From: Candidatus Poribacteria bacterium
Lineage (GTDB): Bacteria > Poribacteria > WGA-4E > WGA-3G
Length of the DNA: 62,320 nucleotides
Assembly (NCBI GenBank): GCA_003635185.1
Contig: PYJA01000041.1
Location: 1-62,320 of the forward strand
Direction of reading: 5' to 3'
Shown: in pieces, positions 42,718 to 52,265 of the stretch
Position numbering within the stretch: the first letter of the stretch is position 1
Layout of the letters: every line of letters starts with the position of its first letter
Notes under the pieces: generated by a model
The model's input: the letters and a program-made list of their open reading frames with translations, nothing else
The model's database searches: none
What the model was told of the DNA's origin: nothing
Made by a program: the position numbers and the translations under genes

Positions 42718-44845
42718 AAAAATCGGACTTTTATTAGTAATTTTGGTTATAGCAGTTGTTGGGATTGTCGTGTATTTCATCTCCCGTCCACCGCCGCCGC
42801 AGGAATTGCTCCCACAGACATTCGCGGAGCTGCCTGGGAGACCTAAGGTCATTGCTGAATTCAATCACAGTGCGACGATTATAAAAGATGCACTTTCCTT
42901 TGAAGGTCTTTCTCTGGAATCCGCCAAAACAATTTATTCTGTCACCTTTTCACCTATAGATCCTTCTCTCATTGCAAGTGTTAATGGAAATGGCACTGTA
43001 AAGTTGTGGAACATAAACAACACCAAAGAACCTATAAGAATTCTTCGCCAACCCGGAATATTTCCTGTTATTAGTTTCTCACCCACAGGTAAATTGCTGA
43101 CGTGTGCTGGCTATGGAACACTTACAATATGGGATGTCGCTTCAGGAACAAAAATCAATTCACCTGAGACTTCTCACCGGCAATTCGCTTTTTCATCAGA
43201 TGGGCAAAAACTCGCGACAATTCGGGATGGCAGAAAAGGAATACATGAAGCAGGAGTGAAAATCTGGGATATTCGGAATCCTAAGAAAATAACGGAAATT
43301 GCTACCATCAATATACCACATGCAACCAAAGGTTCAACATGCGCGGTTGACATTTCATCCGATGGTAAATGGATCGCTGCCGGATATTCTAACGGAACTA
43401 TACACGTATGGGACCTACAGACTCAGCAACTGGTAAAGTCTATAGAAACACCTCTCTATTTGATGGATTACCTAAAGTTTTCCCCTAACAACAAATATAT
43501 GGTCGCTGGTGGACGTGATCAGGAGGGGTATAGCAATTATTCTGTAAAGGGGTACATCATGTGGGAATTGCCAAGTTGGCAACGGAAGGGTGAGGTGCTT
43601 CGAGGAAATGTTGAAAATTTGGTGTTCTCCCCAGATGGAAAGATGTGCGTGGGGACAAATGATTGGTATCATTATGGAAGGGGTGTAGAACTCTGGTCAA
43701 CTGCAAATGGGGCACCAATTTCTTCATTACCAACGGAGGCAACAGATGCTTCGTTTTCACAAGATGGAAATCTTCTCGTTACTGGAGGAAAGGATGGTAT
43801 TGTTCGAGTGTGGAAACTTACGCAATCGCAATTAGATTTAGACAAAGTCCGTAACGATGTTGTCCGATTAATTTACTACCTACCGAAAGATAAAGAACCC
43901 TCCCCAAACATTACACAAAAAATAGATGAAACAATAAGAGAGGTTCAAAAGCATTACGCTGATGAGATGGAACGCCACGGATTCGGTAGAAAAACATTTA
44001 CGTTTGAAACAGATGAGAACGGAAAAGCCAAGATATATCGCAAGAAAGAAATACCGACCAGAGCACATGATTTACAGTTGAACGATATCTGGCTTGTTTT
44101 TGTTGATCACGATAACGATCTCCAGTCTGTTTTTATTGATAACCTGTTTAAACGACTCAAATCAGCTCCAGCTGAGCGTAGTTATCTTTATTTTGATAAA
44201 ACATTTACGTTCCCTATAAGGAGAATAGGAATTATCAAAGGCAAAATTGGGATGTATGATATTAAGGGATTCACTGGAGATGGACGTTTTGCCTATGCTA
44301 CAAAAAAGGGCTTTGATTGGAGATTAATAGTATACTCACTTAAGCATAAGTTTGACGTATTACATCGGAAACATCATTTACCTAAGTATGAACCTAACGC
44401 GGTTAAAAGGGTTTTCAAGGGTATTAACAGTATTATGCCATGGAGCAAGAGTTGGGTGAAATTGTCTAAGTGTGAAGCAGAATGGTTAGATAGGAGTCGT
44501 TTCTTTAACCCGAACCAATCCTTCTTTGACAAACGACCAGAAATTGAGATGGACGTACTAAAAACTGATACAGACTCGCGACTTTTCCAATTTACCGCTG
44601 CTGATGAAGATGGTATACACCAACTTCAACTGTTTGTCACTGAGAAATCAGAAAAACATTATAGATTACACAAACTTCAAGGGTGTCAAGCACTAAACGG
44701 TAAAAAGAAGGCGACCGTTGAATTTGAAATAGCCGATGCCAATATAGAGGAAGGTGAAATTCGGATGATTGATATGCATGGAAATATCGCATCGCGAGAA
44801 TTCAGAATAATAGAGAAAACATCAGAACCAGATAAAGAACCGTAA
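42707..44845 (+). CDS. Membrane-anchored WD40 protein with degenerate protease-like domain, array member 5
   Basis: Start 42707 overlaps member 4 by 11 nt. The 712-residue product has the same layout (anchor LLVILVIAVVGIVVYFI, then WD40, then the domain with VQKHYADEMERHGFGRKTF and CEAEWLDRSRFFNPNQ). The motif region reads IVYSLKHKFDVLH: two His remain, but the catalytic Glu and first His are gone. It ends the array; coaD follows after 22 bases. Confidence 0.85.
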   Translation: MKNKKIGLLLVILVIAVVGIVVYFISRPPPPQELLPQTFAELPGRPKVIAEFNHSATIIKDALSFEGLSLESAKTIYSVTFSPIDPSLIASVNGNGTVKLWNINNTKEPIRILRQPGIFPVISFSPTGKLLTCAGYGTLTIWDVASGTKINSPETSHRQFAFSSDGQKLATIRDGRKGIHEAGVKIWDIRNPKKITEIATINIPHATKGSTCAVDISSDGKWIAAGYSNGTIHVWDLQTQQLVKSIETPLYLMDYLKFSPNNKYMVAGGRDQEGYSNYSVKGYIMWELPSWQRKGEVLRGNVENLVFSPDGKMCVGTNDWYHYGRGVELWSTANGAPISSLPTEATDASFSQDGNLLVTGGKDGIVRVWKLTQSQLDLDKVRNDVVRLIYYLPKDKEPSPNITQKIDETIREVQKHYADEMERHGFGRKTFTFETDENGKAKIYRKKEIPTRAHDLQLNDIWLVFVDHDNDLQSVFIDNLFKRLKSAPAERSYLYFDKTFTFPIRRIGIIKGKIGMYDIKGFTGDGRFAYATKKGFDWRLIVYSLKHKFDVLHRKHHLPKYEPNAVKRVFKGINSIMPWSKSWVKLSKCEAEWLDRSRFFNPNQSFFDKRPEIEMDVLKTDTDSRLFQFTAADEDGIHQLQLFVTEKSEKHYRLHKLQGCQALNGKKKATVEFEIADANIEEGEIRMIDMHGNIASREFRIIEKTSEPDKEP

Positions 44846-44867
44846 AATATACATGAAAGGAGAACAG

Positions 44868-45380
44868 ATGTCTAAAAGAATCGCAATCTTTCCAGCAAGT
44901 TTTGACCCGATCACACTCGGTCATGTGGACTTGATTGATCGTGTCTGCAAACTTGACATTTTTGATGAACTCATCCTCGTTATTGGTGTGAACCCGGCAA
45001 AACAGGAGCGGTTCACAATTGATGAACGTATTCAGATGCTTGAGGAAGTCATCAGACCCTATCCAAAAGTTACTATTGATGGAGATACCGGATTGATGGC
45101 AATTTACGCGCAAGCACGTGGTGCATGCGCAATCATTCGCGGGTTCCGCGAAATCTCTGATTTTGAATGGGAATTCAAAATGGCACGGATGAATCAGCAG
45201 ATTGCCCCTGAAATTGATACCTTCTTTATGGTTGCAAATAAACAATACGCCCATATCAGCTCAACGCTTGTGATGGAGGTTGTGGAGATGGGGCAAGGAA
45301 AATTAAGTGAAGCGAAGTTGTTGGAAATGGTACCGCCGGTCGTTGTAGAATTTATCAAGCGGAAATTTGATGTCCAATAA
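44868..45380 (+). CDS. coaD: Phosphopantetheine adenylyltransferase
   Basis: CoaD transfers AMP from ATP to 4'-phosphopantetheine, the penultimate step of coenzyme A synthesis. The 170-residue product has IFPASFDPITLGHVDLI with the nucleotide-binding TLGH (residues 16-19), RGFREISDFEWEFKMARMN and the C-terminal ISSTLV. ATG 44868 follows AAAGGAG; an ATG at 44853 precedes that site. The first Gly of the usual GSFDP is Ala, a mild variation. It is the only clear housekeeping gene in this region. Confidence 0.96.
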   Translation: MSKRIAIFPASFDPITLGHVDLIDRVCKLDIFDELILVIGVNPAKQERFTIDERIQMLEEVIRPYPKVTIDGDTGLMAIYAQARGACAIIRGFREISDFEWEFKMARMNQQIAPEIDTFFMVANKQYAHISSTLVMEVVEMGQGKLSEAKLLEMVPPVVVEFIKRKFDVQ

Positions 45381-45419
45381 TTTGCAGGCGCGATTGAATC
45401 GCACCTGCAAATAAATCCT

Positions 45420-47762
45420 CTAAAATCGATTATCTAAACTCACACCTACATTGAAACCAGGCGCGTTCACACCTGACCCGTGCGGACGATAACGTTTATC
45501 AAGCAAGTTTTCAAGCGATAACGTCAAACGCGTATAGTCAAAGAGTTTAACGCCACCCCGGACGTTGAGTGTCCACCATCCCGGTGTTCCAGCATCAACT
45601 GCATTACCATTGTCGTCAAATTCAACTTCCTCAGGGTTGCGTGTTTTTCCCTGTATCCGCGGGTCTCGGATATCGCTCCGATTCAACCGCCTCTGTTCTG
45701 CAGCACCCCGCACAAACAGTGTTCCCCAATACTGCGTATTTATAGGTTCCCATTGGACTCCAGCCACACCGTTCAAAGGCGGCTCCCTACGAGTTCGTGC
45801 TTCCCAAGGCTTGCCGGGATCAGGTTCTACACCGTTAATCAAAAGCACTTCTCCGCGCATCAATGCTGCATTCCCGTAGATTGACAAGGCAGAACCAATC
45901 GGTACCACACCTGCTAACTCAATCCCCTGAAACTGTGCTTCATCAACGTTATCAAACACGAGTACGTCAATACCTTCGTATTCCTTGATTAGGTCTTGAT
46001 GGAGTTTAGGTATTTCGCCTTCTTTGTATGTCTCTTGGACAGGTCTACGTGTAACTAAACCGTTGACCCTGCTGTGGAACAGCGTTAGCGCACCACGAAA
46101 ATAGGCATGTTTCGCCTTGAGACCTCCCTCAACTGTCCACGATGTTTCCGCCTCAAGATCAGGGCTTGGTGCCGTTACGCCTTCATTCGTAACTTCCACT
46201 GCAGTTGTATCATTCAACGATGGCGCGCGAAACGCTGTGGCAAAACTGCTCACAAAATTCAGGTAATCTGTTAAACCGACAACTATCCCTGCGCTCCCTG
46301 TCAGACTACTGTCAGATTTATTGAATACATCAAAAGCTTTGTCCCGTAGGGAAAGGTCCGCATTGGTTTGATAAAGTGTTGCACGTCCACCGAGGATAAG
46401 TTCTACCCGTTCATGTATCGTTATTTCATCTTGTAAAAACAGACTCGCATCCCAAAATTGAGAACCGCTAATAAATCGTCCCAAGTTTTCGTCAACAGTC
46501 TCTTTCCCTACCGCATCAGTTTTGACAGTACTACTTTGCAGCATGTCTAAGTAAAATTCTCCACCACCCACCAAACGTTGCCGCGGAAGAACACTACTGA
46601 CCACCTGCGTGCTTATACCAATAGTATTAACTGTATCATATCGTTGTCTGCGGGAAGTTTCACCACGTTTCACCTCATTTCGTCCCTCTTTTTGGCGATG
46701 GAAAGAACCTGTGAATCTGTATAGGTCAATGCTGGAAATTTCAGGATTCGCCACATAATTAACGTACACAAGATCGCGATTTTGGGGTTCAAAAAAGAAT
46801 TCATCAAACTCTTGCGGTGCGATTTTATCATAACGTGGCGTTTGCGGTTGTCGCCACATCTGATACGCAACATTGATTGTTCGTCTTTCGTCAATTTGGT
46901 AAGCAACTTTGGCATCGGCATCGTAAGCACGCCAACCCAATGGACCTTCATTGTCAATGAGCCACTTGTCAGGAATGCTATTTTTTGAAAGTTCTGCAAC
47001 CTCATCATAGTCATAAAGTTTTACACCACTCGGCATTTCACTCACGATTTCAAACTTCCGATTTTTGTAGTGAAGGTCGTATCCACCGCCAGGATTTAAG
47101 TCTCCGTAGTATCGAATACCACTGCCAACATTGAATCCAAATCGTCCTTGACTCCCAGTTACCTCTAATCGCCCAAGACGTTCCTGTGTAGCGGTGGTAT
47201 AACGAGCAAGGAGGCGTGGGTGTATCTCCCAGTTTTCCTGTGATGGGTTAAGCGGGACCGCTTTCGTAAATAGGTTGATAACACCACCCATCGCGCCACT
47301 TCCATACAGTGTGGAACTTGAACCGAGTAAAACTTCTGCACGGTCCAAGTTTTCAGGAGCGATGGTTGCAGTATATTGATTTGGTCCGGAGCGAAATGTT
47401 GAGTTATTGAGCCTAACCCAATCGACTTGAATTACCGTTTGATAACCTGTCAAACTTCGGAGCATCGGAGAACCTTGCCCGACAGTTGTTTGCTGCGCGA
47501 TGACACCAACAGAATCCCGAAGTAGATTGGACGCTATGTCTGCATTGGTGCGTTCCAACTGTCTTAAATTGTGGACAGTGATAGCATTTGGTGTTTTAAA
47601 TGGTTCTTTCTCAGCACGTGTAGCTGTCACCGTTATTTCCTGCATTTCCACAACGTTTTTGTCATTATATTCTTTAAGTTTCACTTTTGCGCCTGCATGA
47701 GGTTTCCAAATCACAAATAGTGCTAAGCTAAAAATCAGAAAAAGATAAAAGGGCTTTTGCAT
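45420..47762 (-). CDS. TonB-dependent outer-membrane receptor
   Basis: ATG 47762 follows GAAGGAG by nine nt; an ATG at 47816 is upstream of it. The 780-residue product has a signal peptide (FYLFLIFSLALFVIWKPHAGA) and a TonB-box-like stretch EITVTATR. The plug domain (DIASNLLRDSVGVIAQQT, LLGSSSTLYGSGAMGGVINLFT) is followed by a long beta-barrel ending with NVGVSLDNRF (C-terminal Phe). Such receptors import siderophores, vitamin B12 or carbohydrates, driven by TonB-ExbBD. The ligand is not identifiable. The 219 bp before the next gene show no riboswitch that I can recognise. Confidence 0.95.
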   Translation of the reverse strand: MQKPFYLFLIFSLALFVIWKPHAGAKVKLKEYNDKNVVEMQEITVTATRAEKEPFKTPNAITVHNLRQLERTNADIASNLLRDSVGVIAQQTTVGQGSPMLRSLTGYQTVIQVDWVRLNNSTFRSGPNQYTATIAPENLDRAEVLLGSSSTLYGSGAMGGVINLFTKAVPLNPSQENWEIHPRLLARYTTATQERLGRLEVTGSQGRFGFNVGSGIRYYGDLNPGGGYDLHYKNRKFEIVSEMPSGVKLYDYDEVAELSKNSIPDKWLIDNEGPLGWRAYDADAKVAYQIDERRTINVAYQMWRQPQTPRYDKIAPQEFDEFFFEPQNRDLVYVNYVANPEISSIDLYRFTGSFHRQKEGRNEVKRGETSRRQRYDTVNTIGISTQVVSSVLPRQRLVGGGEFYLDMLQSSTVKTDAVGKETVDENLGRFISGSQFWDASLFLQDEITIHERVELILGGRATLYQTNADLSLRDKAFDVFNKSDSSLTGSAGIVVGLTDYLNFVSSFATAFRAPSLNDTTAVEVTNEGVTAPSPDLEAETSWTVEGGLKAKHAYFRGALTLFHSRVNGLVTRRPVQETYKEGEIPKLHQDLIKEYEGIDVLVFDNVDEAQFQGIELAGVVPIGSALSIYGNAALMRGEVLLINGVEPDPGKPWEARTRREPPLNGVAGVQWEPINTQYWGTLFVRGAAEQRRLNRSDIRDPRIQGKTRNPEEVEFDDNGNAVDAGTPGWWTLNVRGGVKLFDYTRLTLSLENLLDKRYRPHGSGVNAPGFNVGVSLDNRF

Positions 47763-48035
47763 GTTATTAGTCTCCTTCAATATTTTTGTTCTTATGATAT
47801 TGTGTCCGAAGATCACAGTATTTTAAACTATATGCAAATTTTATGCCATTTATTATCCTATCAAAAACCGAGAATTTCAATCAATTTTTGACAGAATTTG
47901 GACTATAGTGTTCATTTTTTGAACAGTTGGCAAATTGTAAGAACAAATTTCTATATGATGCCCAACAGAATTTATCTCTTGCTTTTTGTGATAGGTCGTG
48001 GTAACTTAAAGCAAAAAGAATTGAATGAGGGATAC

Positions 48036-49037
48036 ATGGCAAAACAGAAATTAAAATTTGGATTCATCGGATGTGGTGGTAACTCACGGGGGCATGGACG
48101 TAGTGTTTCTGGCGTAGAAAACGTGGAGATCGTCGCCCTTGCTGACCCAAGCGAAAATGCGCTCAAAGCGTTTAAAGAGAATGTCGGTTTAGACGATTCA
48201 GTACCTACCTACGCTGACCACAATGAAATGTTAGCTGATGCGAAACCCGATGCAGTGGTCATCAGTTCGCCACACGGGCTACATTTTGACCATATTATGG
48301 CTGCACTTGATGCAGGCTGCCACGTACATACCGAAAAACCGATGGTCTGCACAGTAGACCACGCCAAACAAGTAATGGCAAAAGTTGAAGAAACTGGCTT
48401 GCATCTGATGATCGGCTACCAGCGACACTTGAGCCCTACTTATCAATACTGCCGACAAGCTGTCCAAAGTGGTGAACTTGGGAAAGTAAACTTTGTTGCA
48501 GCCCATCAATCACAGAATTGGTATCGGAATCAACAGGGGAAATGGCGGCAAGACCCGTTTCTCGGCGGCGGTGGTCAACTGAACGATTCTGGTAGCCACC
48601 TCATTGACATCCTTTTATGGGTATTGGAGGCAAGTCCAGACACAGTATTTGCAATGATAGATAATTTGGATATTGAGGTAGATATCCTCACCGCTATGTC
48701 AATCAAATTTGATACGGGAGCGCTGTGTAATATCAGTATCGTAGGGCATGCCCATGGCGGCGTGCAAGAAGATTTTTCTATCTGGTTGGAAGATGGCGCG
48801 CTCTTTTTACGCGCGGGACAACTCTATCGCCAAGGTCAGGGTGGCAAACCGACTCCCGTTGACAATGCTGATCTGCCGAAAGGTGGCAATAAAGACGCTG
48901 CCTTCATTGAACTGATTCGTGGCGAACGCACAGAAAATCCTATCGGTGTTGAAAACGGGTTGCGTGTGATTCAATTGACTGAAGCAGCATGGCAGTCTGC
49001 CGAACTTGGAAAACCTGTCAAGGTAGATCTAAGTTGA
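48036..49037 (+). CDS. Gfo/Idh/MocA-family oxidoreductase
   Basis: ATG 48036 (MAKQKLKFGFIGCGGNSRGHG) starts at the dinucleotide-binding motif; GAGGG precedes it. The 333-residue product has GFIGCGGNSRG, the EKP motif in CHVHTEKPMVC (about residue 98) and the catalytic-region block GGGQLNDSGSHLIDILLWVL with Asp and His. It is probably a sugar or cyclitol dehydrogenase. It is co-directional with the next genes up to the second Gfo/Idh/MocA gene at 51151. Confidence 0.94.
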   Translation: MAKQKLKFGFIGCGGNSRGHGRSVSGVENVEIVALADPSENALKAFKENVGLDDSVPTYADHNEMLADAKPDAVVISSPHGLHFDHIMAALDAGCHVHTEKPMVCTVDHAKQVMAKVEETGLHLMIGYQRHLSPTYQYCRQAVQSGELGKVNFVAAHQSQNWYRNQQGKWRQDPFLGGGGQLNDSGSHLIDILLWVLEASPDTVFAMIDNLDIEVDILTAMSIKFDTGALCNISIVGHAHGGVQEDFSIWLEDGALFLRAGQLYRQGQGGKPTPVDNADLPKGGNKDAAFIELIRGERTENPIGVENGLRVIQLTEAAWQSAELGKPVKVDLS

Positions 49038-49092
49038 TGGTTGTTAGGATATGAGCAGAGAGATGAACGGTTTCTGCCTCAGAGGAATGCCG

Positions 49093-49449
49093 ATGAAAAA
49101 TAATCATGACGATTTTGATGGCTTTACCATTAAGATATTTCTTGACGAAGGCGGTGACTATCTTGCCCATTTCATTGAACTTCCAAATGTCTCTGCTTTC
49201 GGACCTACGCCTGCACAGGCATTAATTGAATTGAAAACGGCATGGGAGTTGATGAAAGAGTGTTATCAAGAGGATAACGTTCCTATTCCAAAAGCATCCG
49301 CGCGAGAATTAAATGATCTGGAATTCAATGTCCCTGTTGATCCGCAGCTTTATCAACGCTTATCAGACGAAGCTGCTAAAGCAGGAATGAGTCTATACGC
49401 GCTTGTGGCACAGAAATTAGCAGAAACAACACGTCTTAACACCCGATGA
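49093..49449 (+). CDS. HicB-like antitoxin, no toxin gene visible
   Basis: ATG 49093 has AGAGGA six nt upstream. The 118-residue product has the HicB partial RNase H-like N-terminal domain (DYLAHFIELPNVSAFGPTPA then QALIELKTAWELMKE). The C-terminal helix region VDPQLYQRLSDEAAKAGMSL resembles a ribbon-helix-helix DNA-binding part. A HicA toxin gene would normally lie next to it, but none is seen. It may be a solitary antitoxin or a regulator. Confidence 0.88.
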   Translation: MKNNHDDFDGFTIKIFLDEGGDYLAHFIELPNVSAFGPTPAQALIELKTAWELMKECYQEDNVPIPKASARELNDLEFNVPVDPQLYQRLSDEAAKAGMSLYALVAQKLAETTRLNTR

Positions 49450-49471
49450 ATGGGAACATTGGAGAACGTAA

Positions 49472-50245
49472 TTGCTTGATGTCCAAAACCTCAGCAAATC
49501 CATTGACAAGAAACCGTTTCTCTCGGAACTCACGTTTCAGGTGGCAGCTGGAGAGTCTCTCATCCTGCTCGGTAAGAACGGCGCGGGAAAGACACTTTTA
49601 CTCAATATCTTGGCAACTTTAGTTGAACCGACATCAGGCAACGTCTCTATTACAGGAATAGATGCATTTTCCAACTTAAAACAGGTGCGTCCGCAGATCG
49701 GTTATGTCCCTGTTGCTTTTGAAGGATACCCAGAATTATCTGCAGTTGACTACCTCAATTTTTTCGCTGCTGCATACAAATTAGACAAACAGGAACGCAC
49801 TGCTGCAATTGATGCTGTGCTTGAATTAATGGACATTCAACATCTTCGTGACATCAAAATTAGGACTTTTTCAACAGGGGAACGTCAACGTCTTTTGTTT
49901 GCCAAAACTTTTCTGCATGAACCAGAGTTGTGGTTACTTGATGAACCCTTGGCATCGCTTGATCCACGCGGACAAATTGAGATGATAGAGTTGTTCGGTG
50001 AACTTCAAGCAATGGGAAAAACACTTGTTATTGCTACTAATCGTCCAGAGGATGTCTATAAACTGTGTGATATGGGTTTAGGTGGTTCACAAAAAAATAA
50101 TCTCGTAGGAATTCTCAATAATGGGCAGTTTGCAGTATTGAAAACTTTTACGGCTTTACAACAAGAAATTAAAGATGCTACCAATTCAGAACGTCTTCTC
50201 TCGAATTGGCTTATTGAATACTATTTGGAGGTAACAAAATCGTAA
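49472..50245 (+). CDS. ABC transporter ATP-binding protein
   Basis: The start is a TTG at 49472, six nt after GGAGA, since no ATG fits before the conserved LDVQNLSKSI. The 257-residue product has Walker A GKNGAGKT (34-41), the signature motif FSTGERQRL and Walker B LWLLDEP, followed by the His-loop region where Asn replaces the His (VIATNRPED). It resembles CcmA- or Nod-type exporter ATPases. No permease is encoded next to it. It overlaps the following PhyH gene by one base (TAATG). Confidence 0.92.
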   Translation: MLDVQNLSKSIDKKPFLSELTFQVAAGESLILLGKNGAGKTLLLNILATLVEPTSGNVSITGIDAFSNLKQVRPQIGYVPVAFEGYPELSAVDYLNFFAAAYKLDKQERTAAIDAVLELMDIQHLRDIKIRTFSTGERQRLLFAKTFLHEPELWLLDEPLASLDPRGQIEMIELFGELQAMGKTLVIATNRPEDVYKLCDMGLGGSQKNNLVGILNNGQFAVLKTFTALQQEIKDATNSERLLSNWLIEYYLEVTKS

Positions 50246-51018
50246 TGTCAGACATCGGTAATTTTTTTCACGAAAACGGATACTATTTCGCAAAAGGGGT
50301 CTATTCACCCGAAGAAATCAAATTAATGGAATATGACTTTGATCGCGTGGTAGATCAGTTGCTTAAAAGCGATGAAAACGTCAATGCACGTTGGGGCGGT
50401 AGATTGATGGATGCGCTTGATGGCGGGGAATCTGTGATTATCCATACGCATAATATCCAGAGTTTTTCTGGGGTATGGATGCAAGCATTTCAGCAAGGCA
50501 AGTTTCTCGATACTACCGAAGCCATCCTTGGACCAGATATTATGCTCCACCATTCAAAACTTTTCTGTAAACCGCCAGAAAAAGGCTCTCCCTTTCCGAT
50601 GCATCAAGATTGGCAGTATTTTCCATCTGTCAAAGACACGATGATTGCTGCTATCATTTACGTATCGGATGCCACAGATGAGATGGGGTGTGTCCGCGTA
50701 TACCCTGGTTCTCATAGGGAACTGGGACGAATGGATGGTATGATGGGGAGAGGAGATAATGAAGAAATCACAGAACGATACCCGATTGAGGATGCCACTG
50801 TATTAGAAGCTGAACCGGGTGATGTGCTTTTCTTTAGCTACTTCACACTGCACGGGTCAATGCCAAACCGTTCAAATAAAACGCGAAAGAGCGTGCTTGT
50901 CCAAATGCTTGCTGGTGACGATCAGATTGAGGGTGAAAATCGGCATACCAACGTGAAATTAGTGCTACGGGGTTGGAATCATTTCGCAACCCGCTCTTCT
51001 GTCGGAAGCATAAAATAA
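50245..51018 (+). CDS. Phytanoyl-CoA dioxygenase (PhyH) family protein
   Basis: The 257-residue product has the Fe/2-oxoglutarate oxygenase HxD in PMHQDWQYFP (about residues 119-121) and the distal His in FTLHGSMPNRSNKTRKS (about 203). The Arg for 2-oxoglutarate is nearby. FHENGYYFAKGVYSPEEI is the usual N-terminus. Its start overlaps the ABC ATPase stop, so both are translated together. The substrate is unknown. Confidence 0.93.
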   Translation: MSDIGNFFHENGYYFAKGVYSPEEIKLMEYDFDRVVDQLLKSDENVNARWGGRLMDALDGGESVIIHTHNIQSFSGVWMQAFQQGKFLDTTEAILGPDIMLHHSKLFCKPPEKGSPFPMHQDWQYFPSVKDTMIAAIIYVSDATDEMGCVRVYPGSHRELGRMDGMMGRGDNEEITERYPIEDATVLEAEPGDVLFFSYFTLHGSMPNRSNKTRKSVLVQMLAGDDQIEGENRHTNVKLVLRGWNHFATRSSVGSIK

Positions 51019-51057
51019 ATTCTATAGCAAACCAATAATTATTAGCCTCTACGGTAG

Positions 51058-51077
51058 GTGCGGTTTCCTAACCGCAC
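51058..51077. repeat. REP-like hairpin, TTTCCTAACC family (copy)
   Basis: GTGCGGTT-TCCT-AACCGCAC, an 8-bp perfect stem with the same loop as the copy at 13965. Confidence 0.75.
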
Positions 51078-51150
51078 TATTTACCCCGTCTTTGTAGGCG
51101 CGCTGTCAACAGAGATTCAGGTTTTATAAACTTACTTTAAGGAGAATTAA

Positions 51151-52158
51151 ATGATAAGAATCGCAAAAATTAGTATGGCGCATGTCCACGCAGGCGGATA
51201 TGCACGACAAATTCACGAAAACCCCGAAACCGAACTCGTCGCTGTGTGGGACGAAGAGGGCTTCGATCATGGTGGGGGCGGCAAAGCAGCAGCAGAACAA
51301 TACGAAGTGCCGTTCTATACCGACCTTAATGAAATGTTGAGCCGTGATGATGTTGACGCTGTTGCTGTTGACGCTGTCACATCTGACCATCCGCGTGTGA
51401 TGATCGCCGCTGCTGAAGCAGGCAAACATATCTTCACCGAAAAAGCATTGGCTATCACCGTTGCAGAGTGTGATCCGATTATTGAGGCCGTTGAAAAAGC
51501 TGGCGTAAAGTTTATGATTTCCCTGCCTTCGCGAGCCAATTCTGAGATTCTGTTCGCAAAAAAAGTGATTGATGATGGATTGCTCGGTGACATAACATTC
51601 GGCAGGGGTAGGATAGCACATTCCGCCGCACTGGATAGCTGGTTCAGCGGCACAAGTGCTTGGTTTGCAGACCCAGTACGTGCAGGGGGTGGTGCCCTCT
51701 TTGACTTAGGCTGCCACCGTGTTGACGTTATCCGTTGGTTGATGGGTGAACCGAAAAGTGCAATCGCTAAGATAAACAACTTCACGGGCAACTTCCCGAT
51801 TGATGACAATAGCGTTTCTGTTGTGGAATTTGCGAACAAAGCGCTCGGTGTGATTGATGTCGCATGGACACACCGCTCTGGTCCGAATATGCTTGAGATA
51901 TACGGCACGGAAGGCTCGTTTGCTGCGGGACACGGTGAGATGCATTTCCAAACCCGCAAACTCTCTGATGAAGAGAAAGCGAAATACATTGAAGACGCAC
52001 CACCAGCACCACCGTCACCGATGCAGCAGTGGATCAATGCTATCCTCCGCGATGAACCGATGACAATCACTATCCAAGATGGACGTAATTTAACAGAGTT
52101 GATGCAGGCGTTCTATATGTCCTCTGAACAGGGAAAAGCGATAGAATTCCCGCTTTAA
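51151..52158 (+). CDS. Gfo/Idh/MocA-family oxidoreductase
   Basis: The 335-residue product starts MIRIAKISMAHVHAGGYARQ, with an AAGGAG site. It has the N-terminal NAD(P) fold with the motif FTEKALA in place of EKP. The C-terminal domain begins near GGGALFDLGCHRVDVIRWLMG, with the conserved His. It is similar in layout to the 48036 and 16831 proteins but clearly divergent. It probably acts on a sugar-derived substrate. Confidence 0.93.
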   Translation: MIRIAKISMAHVHAGGYARQIHENPETELVAVWDEEGFDHGGGGKAAAEQYEVPFYTDLNEMLSRDDVDAVAVDAVTSDHPRVMIAAAEAGKHIFTEKALAITVAECDPIIEAVEKAGVKFMISLPSRANSEILFAKKVIDDGLLGDITFGRGRIAHSAALDSWFSGTSAWFADPVRAGGGALFDLGCHRVDVIRWLMGEPKSAIAKINNFTGNFPIDDNSVSVVEFANKALGVIDVAWTHRSGPNMLEIYGTEGSFAAGHGEMHFQTRKLSDEEKAKYIEDAPPAPPSPMQQWINAILRDEPMTITIQDGRNLTELMQAFYMSSEQGKAIEFPL

Positions 52159-52265
52159 GTTGCTATATTAAACTCACGTTATATAACGTGAGTACGACAT
52201 AAGGGTTAGAAAAATCCTGCACAATTTATCATTTTTATCGCAGATTTGATGACAGACATGTTCCC

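Noticed and set aside
47763-48035. Cobalamin riboswitch before the TonB-dependent receptor
   Set aside because: I see no B12-box-like sequence in the upstream region on the minus strand, only AT-rich sequence and a GTTCATTTTTTGAAC palindrome.
51315-52070. 251-aa minus-strand open frame
   Set aside because: It lies wholly inside the Gfo/Idh/MocA gene at 51151 and has a low-complexity Ser/Ala/Pro/Arg composition; it is a shadow of the other strand.
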